NCBI RefSeq assembly: GCF_024699925.1
Contig: NZ_JAJOMX010000001.1
Span: 5,060,001-5,124,000 of the forward strand
Direction of reading: 5' to 3'
Length of the DNA stretch: 64,000 nucleotides
Source: Mesorhizobium sp. J428
GTDB taxonomy: Bacteria > Pseudomonadota > Alphaproteobacteria > Rhizobiales > Rhizobiaceae
The notes under the pieces were generated by a model. It searched no databases and had not been told where the DNA came from. It saw only the letters and a list, made by a program, of their open reading frames with translations. Shown here piece after piece: positions 49,276-58,019 of this stretch. The position numbers and the translations under genes are program-made. Each line of letters opens with the position of its first letter. Positions within the stretch are counted from its first letter, which is position 1.

Positions 49276-50638
49276 TCAGCGCCCGTCCGGCGTGCGCGTC
49301 CCGATCCACTTGTCCTTGACCGCGTTGTAATGTTCCTGCGGCTTGTATTCGGCAACGTTGAGGCCGATCTGGCGCACGCTGAGACGCCCAATGGCGGACA
49401 TGATCGCATAGCTTGCGACCACTAGATTGCGCTCGGAACTGATCTGGTTGATCTGCGCGGTGATCACATCGGCCTGCGCGTTCAGCACGTCGAGCGTCGT
49501 TCGCTGGCCGACATTGCGCTCCTCGATCACGCCGTTCAGCGCAAGCTGCGCAGCCGAAACAAGTTCGCGGTTGGCGACGACGCTCTCCTTCGCGGCCTGG
49601 GTACTGCGTCCAGGCAGACGCCACGGCCTGGCGAACCTGATCGTGGGCCACATCGACCTCGATGCGCGCTTGGCCGAGCGATTCCTTACGCTGCCGGACC
49701 GTCGCCGAGGTACGGCCGCCGGAGTAGATCGGAACGGTCAGCGTCGCGCCGATATTGGCGCGATCGCTCCAGCCATTGCTGCTGCCGACGCCCGGAAGCG
49801 TTTCCGAATAGTTCTGCGACACGCCAGCGGATGCGCTGATCTGCGGCAACAGAGCGCCTTCGGCTGCTTTGACCGAATAGTCGGAAGCGTCGACCAGATG
49901 CTTGTTGGCGATGATCGCCGGGTGTTCCGCGGCCGCGATCACGAACGCCTTGTCGATCCCGCTCGGCAGGCCCTTGGCCGGTCCCGCCCCGCTCAGCTTC
50001 CCGGGCGCCTCACCGATGATCTGGCGATATAACGCCTCGCTCGCCGCCGCCGTTGCGCGTGCCGCGGCCAGCTGGGCGACAGCCGCCGAGCGGCTTGCGT
50101 CCGCCTGGGCCACATCGGTGCGCGTGCCCTCGCCGACCTCGAAGCGCGACCGTGCCGCGCGAACCTGCTCGACCAGGAATTGCAGGTTCCGCTCTGTCAG
50201 CACCGCGATCTGCCGGTCTCGGATCACGTCCATATAGGCGCTGGCGGCATTGAACAGGATGTTCTGCTCGGTGTTGCGCAGCCCCTCGTTGGAGGCGCGA
50301 ACCTGGGCTTCTGCCGCACGCACATTGTTGCGCGTCTGGAAGCCGTCGAACAGCGATTGAGAGATTGCCACACCGAAGGCCCCGGTGGTGATGCGTACGC
50401 CCGCCTGGGAAGCGTAATTGATGCTGCCCGAACCGGTAATCTGCGGACGGTAGCCCGACTTGGCGATCGCAACGCCCTCATCGGTGACGCGCACACCTGC
50501 CCGCGCCGAATTCAGTTCGGAATTGAACTGATAAGCCTTTGAAAGCGCGCCGAAAATGGTTTCGGCGAAAGCGGGCGATGCCCCCATCAACAGCGTTGAT
50601 GAGATGCCCAAAACGAACAGTTTGCGCACGACGGACAC
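49276..50638 (-). CDS. tolC: TolC-family outer membrane protein (frameshifted)
   Basis: Trimeric outer-membrane channel for type I secretion and efflux. The signal peptide ends 'MGASPAFAET', then two structurally repeated OEP halves follow ('TIFGALSKAYQFNSELNSARAGVRVTDEG' and the second from about residue 240). After 'VRQAVASAWTQ' the frame is lost, and 'AAKESVVANRELVSAAQLALNGV' continues in the next frame to the stop at 49276. One extra C in the CCC at 49599-49601 explains this. Corrected length is 453 residues. Located between popZ and the second pcm. Confidence 0.92.
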
Positions 50639-50809
50639 GACTGACCTCGATTCCTGGCCAGTCGGACGACCGGCATCAGTTCAACCACGCGTGGCGGCCT
50701 CGGAAGGTCAGCGCACACCCCGTTGCGCAAACGCTCCCGCCTTGTCGGTCGGCGGATTCGTCGCTCGCGCCCGGCCAACATGGTTGCATGCGCGATTCAA
50801 ATCAAGCGG

Positions 50810-51463
50810 TCAGAATTCGAAAACCGGGGCATTGTTGAAACCGGGCAACGCTTTAACCGCCGCGTTGAACGCCCGGCGGGCCGACACCGACGATCCGTGC
50901 TTCACGTAAATGTGCACGACGCCCGAATTGCCGAAGCCTTCCACGGCCAGCAGCCGTCCGCCGTCCTTCAACTGGTCGAACAGGACCGGCGGAATCTGCT
51001 CCACCGCGCCCTCGATCACGATGACGTCATAGGGAGCCTGCTCCGGATAGCCGGCCGTCAGCCGTCCTTCCACCACCGCCACCGTGTCGTAGCCCAGCGC
51101 CGACAGCACCGACTGCGCCTTCTCGGCGAGCGCGGGGTCCTGCTCCAGCGCCACGACCGACCCGGCGATCTTCGACAGCACGGCGGAGGAATAGCCTGTG
51201 CCCGCCCCGATATCGAGGACAAAGTCGCCGGGCTGGATATCGGCAAGCTGCACGATACGTGCGAACGGCGACGGCTCCATCAGATAGCGCCCGGGCGCGA
51301 TCTCCAGGTCCTCGTCGATATAGGCGAGGCTCTTCTTCGCGGCCGGAACGAACTCCTCGCGCGGAACGGACAGCAGCGCGTCGAGCAGCGGCAGCGACGT
51401 GACGTCGGTGGTCCGCACCTGCCCGTCGACCATCTTGGTCCGCAATCCGGAGAAATCTGCCAT
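50810..51463 (-). CDS. Protein-L-isoaspartate O-methyltransferase family protein (second copy)
   Basis: 217-residue SAM-dependent methyltransferase of the PCMT family, not closely alike the surE-linked copy. Motif I is 'FVLDIGAGTGYSSAVLSKIAG', followed by 'VVALEQDPALAEKAQSVL' and 'YDVIVIEGAVEQIPPVLFDQLKDGGRLLAV'. The N-terminal 'MVDGQVRTTDVTSLPLLDALLSVPREEFVP' is typical of the alphaproteobacterial copy beside tolC. Activity on isoaspartate is not certain for this branch. Confidence 0.9.
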   Translation of the reverse strand: MADFSGLRTKMVDGQVRTTDVTSLPLLDALLSVPREEFVPAAKKSLAYIDEDLEIAPGRYLMEPSPFARIVQLADIQPGDFVLDIGAGTGYSSAVLSKIAGSVVALEQDPALAEKAQSVLSALGYDTVAVVEGRLTAGYPEQAPYDVIVIEGAVEQIPPVLFDQLKDGGRLLAVEGFGNSGVVHIYVKHGSSVSARRAFNAAVKALPGFNNAPVFEF

Positions 51464-51547
51464 CATTTTCGGCCGCCCAGTCCCGCGCAAATCGAGAGGC
51501 CGCCGGGCTCGCTATGCTCAGGCTGGCCCATGATGTTTCGCACCCAC

Positions 51548-51621
51548 TGGAGGCCTCGCCCGGAATCGAACCGGGGTGCAAGGATTTGCAGTCCTCTGCG
51601 TAACCACTCCGCCACGAGGCC
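51548..51621 (-). tRNA. tRNA-Cys (anticodon GCA)
   Basis: Acceptor stem GGCCTCG/CGAGGCC, discriminator U as expected for tRNA-Cys, encoded CCA, anticodon loop CTGCAAA with anticodon GCA, and T-loop GGTTCGATTCC. Confidence 0.97.
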
Positions 51622-51722
51622 TCGCGGGTGCGAACGGCGCTCTGTTAACAGAGGGAATCCTGGGCCACAAGCCGTCGGCGTGCGCTTGCGTTTCTTTTCC
51701 CTTTCCGGGCGCCCGCGACCTT

Positions 51723-52001
51723 TCAGCCCTTCTTCTGCAGCTTGCGCCGCAGCCACACGCCGGAGCGCCTGTTGAAGCGCCGGATCAGCGGCGAATCGTG
51801 CGCCAGCACGAAAAGCCCGAGCGGAATCATCCAGAATCCCAGCACCGGCAGGAAACCCACCGTACCGCCGAGGACGAGCCCTCCGCCGAGCAGCAGGCGC
51901 GGAAGGCGCGACCGCGGCAGCGCAATCTCGCGGCCGAAAAGCCTGATCGTCGGCGCGGGACGCTCCTCGTCCGGCCGGCTGTCGGTGTCGCCTTCGATCA
52001 T
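51723..52001 (-). CDS. Hypothetical membrane protein
   Basis: About 92 residues from the ATG at 52001; upstream in-frame Mets would add up to 16. A hydrophobic hairpin 'LLLGGGLVLGGTVGFLPVLGFWMIPLGLFVLA' is flanked by basic segments ('FGREIALPRSRLPR' before, 'IRRFNRRSGVWLRRKLQKKG' after). It resembles small conserved proteins of Rhizobiales seen near tRNA genes, with no known role. It lies between tRNA-Cys and tRNA-Asn. Confidence 0.72.
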   Translation of the reverse strand: MIEGDTDSRPDEERPAPTIRLFGREIALPRSRLPRLLLGGGLVLGGTVGFLPVLGFWMIPLGLFVLAHDSPLIRRFNRRSGVWLRRKLQKKG

Positions 52002-52172
52002 CGATCGGTCTCGAATAGATGCATGCTCCGTCCGTTCCATGCCCCGCATATCGGCGCCCAGCGCCCGGATTGCGACCGGCCTGCGGCAAATCGCCGAAAA
52101 AATCGGCGTTGACCTGTTGGCAAATCGGAATCGGGTTTGCTATAGGCACCGCACTTTGATGAGCACCAGTGT

Positions 52173-52247
52173 TCCCCGGTAGCTCAGCGGTAGAGCAACC
52201 GGCTGTTAACCGGTTGGTCGCTGGTTCGAATCCGGCCCGGGGAGCCA
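52173..52247 (+). tRNA. tRNA-Asn (anticodon GTT)
   Basis: Acceptor stem TCCCCGG/CCGGGGA, discriminator G, encoded CCA, anticodon loop CTGTTAA with anticodon GTT, T-loop GGTTCGAATCC. It marks the edge of the conserved core in this window; decayed sequence begins right after it. Confidence 0.97.
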
Positions 52248-52840
52248 ATTTTTTCCAAGCACTTGGAAACCGTCGTAAATCGCCGAAAGTCGAGTGATCT
52301 ACGCTATATCTACGGAAATCGGATTCGCTAGACGTGCCGATCTACGTTGTTTATCCCCTGCCCTACTGTTTTCACGACGTTGGCGACTCAATCGAACCAC
52401 GAACAATTCGCCTCGTCGCGGTGGCGGCAGCCTCGGGCGGGAACTCGCTTTCCATCATGAGCTCGGAATAGATAGGGGACGAGCGATCGGGCCTTAGGCT
52501 GCGTCGTCTGCGGTCGCCACATCGACGACAGGGCATATGCCGGGGAACCGGCGAACTTCGGCCGATGGCGATGAGGGAGCACAGAAGCCGAACGCCAGTC
52601 CCTGCTGCGTGGTAACTTGGTAGACCGGTTGGCGTCGTGGTTCCCATTGGCGAGGCATAGGCGATGTCTCAAGCTGACGACAGCTTCGACGAAGCCGTGT
52701 TGGGATTGGTGCTCAACTTTCATCGGACAAAGATGCGGCGATCCGTGAGGATCCGGCGTTTACCGCCAGTATCCGCTCCGCACAGTATCAAATACGAGCC
52801 CACGGTAGGATGACTGCGACGACACTCTGACGTAGAACGC
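52248..52840. other. Non-coding or degraded stretch after tRNA-Asn
   Basis: No reading frame here looks like a real protein on either strand. GC is lower than in the flanks just after the tRNA. A 49-codon frame from 52664 (MSQADDSFDEAVLG...) shows no family resemblance. I see no integrase, insertion sequence ends or repeat of the tRNA 3' end. Confidence 0.5.
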
Positions 52841-53240
52841 GCACATTACCAAAACACCGGATCCAGCGCTCTAGGCTGTCGGCGACATACATGACGCGCC
52901 CGTCCGGACTGAAACAGAGCAGGTTGGAGATCCGGATGCCGCCGACGAGCGCCTGCGCGCGGCCGTTGTCGCGACATGCCGCAGCGTGCCTGAACACTGG
53001 CTCGAAGGCACCGCTCGCCAGGTCGAGCATCCAGATTCCGTTGGCGAGGCCGCAGACGAGCCTGCCTTCACCTTCAGAGCGATGGATCTGACCTTCGAGG
53101 GGGTGGTCCATTACTGCCGCTCGCCGCTTGCAGGATCGAGCCGATGCACGCGCCGCGCCATCCACCCAGAACAGCCGCCCGGACAGAAGTCCCACACCGG
53201 GCTCTCGCGCAGACGGTCGGGCGTATCCGACACGAGGTGA
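52840..53240 (-). pseudogene. SMP-30/gluconolactonase-family remnant
   Basis: Pieces of an SMP-30-type beta-propeller (lactonase) are spread over several frames: 'RLRESPVWD', 'SGRLFWVDGAA', 'VHRLDPASG', 'LVCGLANGIWMLDLASGAFEPV' and 'LLCFSPDGRVMYVADSLERWI'. They occur in the expected order, but the metal-site segment around N-D-G-K is missing and several frame changes separate the parts. Unlike the single-indel genes elsewhere, this one has lost sequence as well, so it looks truly dead. Confidence 0.7.
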
Positions 53241-53256
53241 ACAGTGGGCTTCGTGC

Positions 53257-53556
53257 CTTTTGGTTCTGCCGGCGCTTGCGCATCTGCTTGACAATGTTGA
53301 GCTGGTGCATCTGATCCGTCCCCTCGTGGAGGCGAACAGCCGCACGTAGCGATCGTAGCGTCCGATTGGCACATTGTCGGCCGCGTAGCCCGCGCCCACG
53401 AACACCTGGACCCAGCGATCCGCTACCGTGCCGCACGCTTCGAGGCGAAATACTTGCAGATCAACGCCTCGAGCGCGATGTCGCGGCCGTCGTCACGCGC
53501 CCGCGCAGTCTGCGGGATCAGCGCTCGTGCCGCCTCGATCGATAGGCGGAGCGGTC
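53257..53556 (-). pseudogene. Acyl-CoA dehydrogenase C-terminal remnant
   Basis: About 100 codons of the C-terminal helical domain of an acyl-CoA dehydrogenase remain, with no N-terminal part. They read 'ARDDGRDIALEALICKYFAS', then 'VADRWVQVFVGAGYAADNV', 'IGRYDRYVRL' and 'HEGTDQMHQLNIVKQ', across at least two frames. The fragment starts immediately after the enoyl-CoA hydratase stop. This suggests a deletion that removed the first two thirds of the gene. Confidence 0.75.
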
Positions 53557-53558
53557 CT

Positions 53559-54331
53559 CTACTCGAAGGTCGGTTTGCGCTTCTCGATGAAGGCGGCCAT
53601 GCCCTCGTGCTGGTCGGCACGTGCCGAAGAGGAGCTGCATGGCCTGCCGCTCCATCGTCAGCGCGGCCTCGAGCGGCAGGTCCGCGCCGGAAAGCTACCA
53701 GCTGCTTGATCCCGGCGAGAGCCTTCGCGGGCAGTGCCGCGATGGCGGCGGCGAGCTCCAGAGCCCGGAGCAGCACCTGATCGTCGTCGACGACTTCCGA
53801 GACCAGCCCTGCCCGCTCGGCCTCCTCCGCCCCGATGGACTCTCCGGTCATCAGGATCTTCATCGCCTTGAATTTCCCGACGGCGCGGACGAGACGCTGG
53901 GTGCCGCCGGCGCCGGGCAGGATGCCCACCTTGATCTCCGGTTGGCCGAACCGCGCGCCGCGGCCGGCGACGATTATGTCGCAATGCATGGCAAGTTCAC
54001 AGCCGCCGCCCAGGGCCAGCCCGTTGACCGCCGCGATCACCGGCTTGGGAAAGTCCTTCAGCGGCCGCCAGAGCGGCGCGGTCGAGTTCGCCGCCGCCTC
54101 GTTGGCCGTCAGCGTGGCCATCGCCTTGATGTCGGCCCCGGCCGCGAAGAGCGTAGGGCCGCCCGTGACGACGACGCAGCGCACCGCCGGATCGGCCGCC
54201 AAGTCCTCGAACGCCGCGGCAAGGGAGCGGCGCATGCCGAGGCTCAGCGCGTTGCGCGCCTCAGGCCGGTCGAGCGTCAGGAGCACGACGCCGGCGCCCC
54301 TCGCCTCGACGATCAGCTCCGCTCCGCTCAT
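53559..54331 (-). CDS. Enoyl-CoA hydratase/isomerase family protein (two frameshifts)
   Basis: Crotonase-fold enzyme, beginning 'MSGAELIVEARGAGVVLLTLDRPEARNALS', with oxyanion-hole segments 'FAAGADIKAM' and 'VNGLALGGGCELAMHCDIIVAG'. The catalytic Glu pair positions fall in 'CELAMHCD' and 'PEIKVGILPGAGGTQRL', both consistent with a true hydratase. The C-terminal helices are broken by an extra base at 53690-53695 and another at 53616-53624. Corrected, the protein ends 'MAAFIEKRKPTFE' at TAG 53559-53561, with 256 residues. The ATG overlaps the alpha/beta-hydrolase stop (ATGA). Confidence 0.88.
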
Positions 54332-55134
54332 CTGTCTTCCAGAAACGCGCGCGCGGCTTCGGCGACCAGATGCGGCGACTGGATGGTCATGAAGTGCCCG
54401 CCGTCGACCGTCCGGAAGCGGCGGTCCGGCAGCGCGGCGGTGCCGGCGTCGACCGCGTCGGGCCCGCTGAACGGATCGAAACGGCCGGCGAGCACGAGAA
54501 CCGGGCATGCTACGCTGGCCAGTTCGGGCCGCAGATCATGGTCGACCAAGATGCGGTAGTTCGCGGCGTAGCCTTCGGGATCGGCGCCGAGCCAGCGGGC
54601 GATCGCCAGCGACTTGACTTCGAGTGACGTCCACAGTTCGTCGGGAAAGGCCTTGGGCAGCACGGCGTCGGCAATGGCGCGCATGCCCTCGCGGTCGATG
54701 CGGTCGGTGAGCTGGCGTGCAGCCTCGCGCCGCTCCTCCGGCACGCCGAGTGCCGGGCCGACAAGCACCATGCGCGCGAGGCGGGAGGGATGGCGGTTGG
54801 CGAAACGCACGGCGACGGCCGCACCCATGGCGGCGGCCATGACGACGACCGGATCGTCCGCGCCGGCATGATCGAGCAGGGCGGCGAGGTCGTCGGCCAG
54901 GGCGTCGATGGAGTTGGTGCCACGGGCCTTTTCCGACATGCCCGCGCCGCGCAGATCGTAGCGCAGCACACGCAGCGTCGCCGGCAGCAGCGGCAGTATG
55001 GCATCCCAGCTGTTGAGGCTGCCGCCGAGCTCGTGGATCAGCACCAGCGTGCGGGCCCCCTGTTCTGCCAGCGCATAACGGCAGGCGGCGCCATTGATCT
55101 CGGCGAAGGAAATGCTCTCTGCCACAGGCCTCAC
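54328..55134 (-). CDS. Alpha/beta-hydrolase fold protein lacking the nucleophilic Ser
   Basis: 268-residue alpha/beta-hydrolase similar in layout to 3-oxoadipate enol-lactonases. The oxyanion region is 'LIHELGGSLNSWD', the acid is probably in 'LAGRFDPFSGPD' and the His in 'VDGGHFMTIQSP'. The nucleophile elbow reads 'MAAAMGAAVA', with Ala where G-x-S-x-G enzymes have Ser. RutD-type proteins also carry Ala there, as I recall, so a non-classical activity is possible. GTG start at 55134 overlaps the stop of the CMD gene (GTGA). Confidence 0.85.
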   Translation of the reverse strand: MRPVAESISFAEINGAACRYALAEQGARTLVLIHELGGSLNSWDAILPLLPATLRVLRYDLRGAGMSEKARGTNSIDALADDLAALLDHAGADDPVVVMAAAMGAAVAVRFANRHPSRLARMVLVGPALGVPEERREAARQLTDRIDREGMRAIADAVLPKAFPDELWTSLEVKSLAIARWLGADPEGYAANYRILVDHDLRPELASVACPVLVLAGRFDPFSGPDAVDAGTAALPDRRFRTVDGGHFMTIQSPHLVAEAARAFLEDR

Positions 55135-55818
55135 TCCACGAATTTTCCGGCCATCACGTCGTCGAGCGCCGGGATGCCGATGGTGCAGGTGTGGACGGAC
55201 AGCGCTGCGGCGAGCTGCAGCACGGCGTAGACTTCCTTAGGGGACGCACCGAGATCCAGCGCGGCCTTCATGTGGCGGCGGATGCCGGGTTCATGCAGGC
55301 AGGTCGGCGCGGCGCAGACGGCTAGCGCGATCAGCTCCTTGTCCAGCCGCGACAGCGGGCCCTCGGTCCAGACCGCGTCGCCGTAGGCGTCGTAGCTTGC
55401 GGCGAGGCCGGCGTCGATCGGCGTGCGCGGATCAGCGGCATCGCCTTGCAGGAGGCCGCCGGGCGCCAGACGCCGAGGATCGCCAGCCCGAGATCGATCG
55501 GGTGATGCGCGGAAAGCACCGTCGTCAGCAGCACCACCTGAAGCAGTTCGTCGGGCGTCGCCCCGGCCTTTAGCGCGTGTTCCATGTGGCGGCGGCCGCC
55601 GCGCTCGCCATGTGGTTCACCGACAGGTCGATCGCGATGTAGATGAATTCGCAGAGCTTCTTCGGCAGCAGGCCGGGCCGCATCGGTGCGGACTGAAAAG
55701 CGACATAGGCTTCCAGAAACTGCGGCGAGCGGTCGAGCAGTACATCGTGGAAGCGGGCCCAATAGCCCCGCGCAGCCACGATCCTCTGTTTCAGGTCGGC
55801 TTTGGCGGCGGCGTCCAT
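55131..55818 (-). CDS. Double carboxymuconolactone decarboxylase-domain protein (two frameshifts)
   Basis: AhpD/CMD-like protein with two tandem domains. Domain 1 has 'KKLCEFIYIAIDLSVNHM', then 'RRHMEHALKAGATPDELLQVVLL'; domain 2 has 'KELIALAVCAAPTCLHEPGIRRHMKAALDLGAS' and 'YAVLQLAAALSVHTC'. One base is missing at 55587-55606 and another at 55446-55456. With both restored the product has about 229 residues and ends 'DDVMAGKFVE'. A redox C-x-x-C is not seen, so a peroxidase role is unlikely. Function within the catabolic cluster is open. Confidence 0.8.
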
Positions 55819-55830
55819 GTGGTCTCCTCC

Positions 55831-56856
55831 TCAGTCCAAGAGATGGCTTGCCAGTGCCTCGCGCGCGGTCCGCGTGCCGGCCAGCGTCGCGGTTCGGAAG
55901 ACGAGGCGGCGGTAGGGCACATGCAGCCCGTAGTCCCAGGTAAAAGCAATGCCGCCATGCATCTGGACGCAACGCTCGGCGACCTTGCGCCCGTGCTCGC
56001 CGACGAAAGATGCGGCCGATTGCAGCGCGAGCCGCGCCTCGTCGACCATCGCCCCGCCCTCGCGGGCCGCGTCCAGGGCCCAGCCGGCATATTCCACCGC
56101 GGCCTTCATGGTCTCGACCGCGACGGCGCAGTCGGCGGCGATGTGCTTGACGGCTTGGTTGGAGCCAATCGGCTTGCCGAACTGCTTGCGCTCGGAAATG
56201 TAGCCGACGGTCCGCGCCAGCGCAGCATCGGCGGCGCCGACGATCTCGGCCAGCACGGCGAGCCGGAGGGCATCGTCCAGACTGACCGCGCCGGGCGCGA
56301 GTTCGGCCACTTCATTGGCGGAGCGGACCGTAATCCGCGCGGCCGCGGCGGTGATATCCATGGTCTCGGCCGGCGCCATCTCGGCCGCGGACGCCTTGAT
56401 CAGCGTCCAGGAGCCGACGCCCTCTCGCTCGATCGGCGCGACGACGCATTCGGCCGCGCCGGCGTGCGGAACGACCAGCTCGCCCGACAGGCGGCCGCCC
56501 GCCTCGACCAGCACGCCCGAACTGGCGACGGCGACGACCTTGCCGGCCGCGAGCGCCTCGGCCAGGTCGGCATTGGCGCCGGAAAGCGCCACGCAAGCAG
56601 CGAGCGCTTCGGCGACCGGGGCCGCCACGACGGTGCGGCCCACTTCCAGCGCCACGGCCACCATGTCGGCACAGCCGAGCGGCGACCCTTCGGCGCCCTC
56701 GCCGAACAGGCCGAATGCAGCGAGGCGGCCGGTGACGTCGCCCGGTGCATAGGCGTAGGGAGGATGCGCGTTCACCGGCGGGAAGGACTGCAGGAGCTTG
56801 CCGACGCTCTCGGCCAGCGTCCGCTGCTCGAAGGAGAAATCGAATTGTAGGCTCAT
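55831..56856 (-). CDS. Acyl-CoA dehydrogenase, short non-canonical subunit
   Basis: 341-residue acyl-CoA dehydrogenase-fold protein with weakly conserved N-terminal and middle domains. The C-terminal helical domain is good: 'YISERKQFGKPIGSNQAVKHIAADCAV' and 'CVQMHGGIAFTWDYGLHVPYRR'. It begins within the upstream dehydrogenase stop (overlap of 4 bp). Such unequal tandem pairs usually form alpha2-beta2 enzymes acting on bulky acyl-CoAs, for example steroid side chains; this would be the partner subunit shaping the FAD and substrate site. Confidence 0.92.
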   Translation of the reverse strand: MSLQFDFSFEQRTLAESVGKLLQSFPPVNAHPPYAYAPGDVTGRLAAFGLFGEGAEGSPLGCADMVAVALEVGRTVVAAPVAEALAACVALSGANADLAEALAAGKVVAVASSGVLVEAGGRLSGELVVPHAGAAECVVAPIEREGVGSWTLIKASAAEMAPAETMDITAAAARITVRSANEVAELAPGAVSLDDALRLAVLAEIVGAADAALARTVGYISERKQFGKPIGSNQAVKHIAADCAVAVETMKAAVEYAGWALDAAREGGAMVDEARLALQSAASFVGEHGRKVAERCVQMHGGIAFTWDYGLHVPYRRLVFRTATLAGTRTAREALASHLLD

Positions 56857-58016
56857 CGTCCCAGCCCCAGCATGCGTTCGCCGATGATGTTGCGCTGGAC
56901 CTCGGAGGTGCCGGCGTAGATCGTCTCGGCGCGGATGTGCAGATAGAGGAAGCGAAAGCGTTCGGCCTCGGGCGTGTCGAGCACGAACTCGTCACCGAAC
57001 ACCTCGCCGGCGAAATCCATGATGCGCTGATGCATCTCGCTCCAGAAGAGCTTGACGATGCTCGCCTCGGCGCCGATGCCTTGTCCGTTGACGATCCGGC
57101 TTGCCGCCTTGAGGTTGAGCAGCCGATGCATGCGCAGCTCGGCCAGCAAGGCGCCGGCACGCTGGCGATACCAGCCGTCATTGGCCTTGTCCGGCCGCCG
57201 CTTCAGGCTGCCGACCAGCTGCAGGAATTCCGACAGGAAGCGCGACTGCCGGTAGAAGCGCGCCGTCGCCCGTTCGAGGCCGAGAACGCCGACTGCGGCG
57301 TTCCAGCCCTGGTTCACCTCGCCAAGGTGCGAACCCTCGGGCAGACGCACGTTCTCGAAGAACACCTCGTTGAATTCACTGCGTCCGGTGATCTGCTTCA
57401 GCGGGCGCACCGTGACCCCGGGTGTCTCCATGTCCAGCAGAAAGAGGGTCAGCCCCTTGTGCTTGGGCGCCTCGGGGTCGGTGCGGGCGAGCAGGATGCA
57501 CTTGTTCGAGTGGTGGGCGAAGCTGGTCCACAGCTTCTGGCCGTTGACCACCCAGCCATTGCCGTCGCGCACGGCGCGGGTGCGCAGGCCGGCGAGGTCG
57601 GAGCCGGCATCGGGCTCGGAAAATCCCTGGCACCAGATGTCGTCGAGCCGGAGGATGCGCGGGATGTAGTGCTTCTTCTGCGCCTCCGTGCCGAGCGCCA
57701 GCACGATCGGCCCGACCAATTCCTTGCCGAGCGTGTTGATGCCTTCGGGCGCGGCGACCCGGCCCAGTTCCTCCGCCGCGATCAGCTGCTCGACGACCGT
57801 AAGCCCTTGCCCGCCATACGCCTTCGGCCAGTGGATGCCCTGGTAGCCCGCCGCGTAGAGGCGGCGCTCCCATTCCGTCTGGAGCACGGCGTTCTCGGCA
57901 TCGTCCTCGGGTCCCATGAACCAGGGTCCGCCCCAGTCGGGCGCGAGGTTCTCAGAAAGCCATTGCCGGAAGCGCTGCCGAAAGGCCTCCTGTTCGGGCC
58001 TGAAGGAAACGTCCAT
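56853..58016 (-). CDS. Acyl-CoA dehydrogenase, canonical subunit
   Basis: 387-residue flavoenzyme that introduces a double bond in acyl-CoA. 'WCQGFSEPDAGSDLAGLRTRA' is the flavin-contact signature, 'WTSFAHHSNKCILLARTD' follows, and 'IYAGTSEVQRNIIGERMLGLGR' closes the protein. The usual catalytic Glu of 'Y-E-G-T' is Ala here; a Glu in 'GVLGLERATARF' is a likely alternative base, as in isovaleryl-CoA dehydrogenase-type enzymes. It overlaps the smaller dehydrogenase gene and follows the acyl-CoA synthetase by 3 bp. Confidence 0.94.
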   Translation of the reverse strand: MDVSFRPEQEAFRQRFRQWLSENLAPDWGGPWFMGPEDDAENAVLQTEWERRLYAAGYQGIHWPKAYGGQGLTVVEQLIAAEELGRVAAPEGINTLGKELVGPIVLALGTEAQKKHYIPRILRLDDIWCQGFSEPDAGSDLAGLRTRAVRDGNGWVVNGQKLWTSFAHHSNKCILLARTDPEAPKHKGLTLFLLDMETPGVTVRPLKQITGRSEFNEVFFENVRLPEGSHLGEVNQGWNAAVGVLGLERATARFYRQSRFLSEFLQLVGSLKRRPDKANDGWYRQRAGALLAELRMHRLLNLKAASRIVNGQGIGAEASIVKLFWSEMHQRIMDFAGEVFGDEFVLDTPEAERFRFLYLHIRAETIYAGTSEVQRNIIGERMLGLGR

Positions 58017-58019
58017 GGC

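Noticed and set aside
52388..52723. 111-codon minus-strand frame as a hypothetical gene
   Set aside because: No plausible ribosome-binding site, no family resemblance, an overlapping equally long frame, and lower GC; it looks like random open sequence.
52248..53560. Mobile element or integrase at tRNA-Asn
   Set aside because: No transposase, recombinase, terminal repeats or copy of the tRNA 3' end could be found in the window; only decayed metabolic genes are seen.
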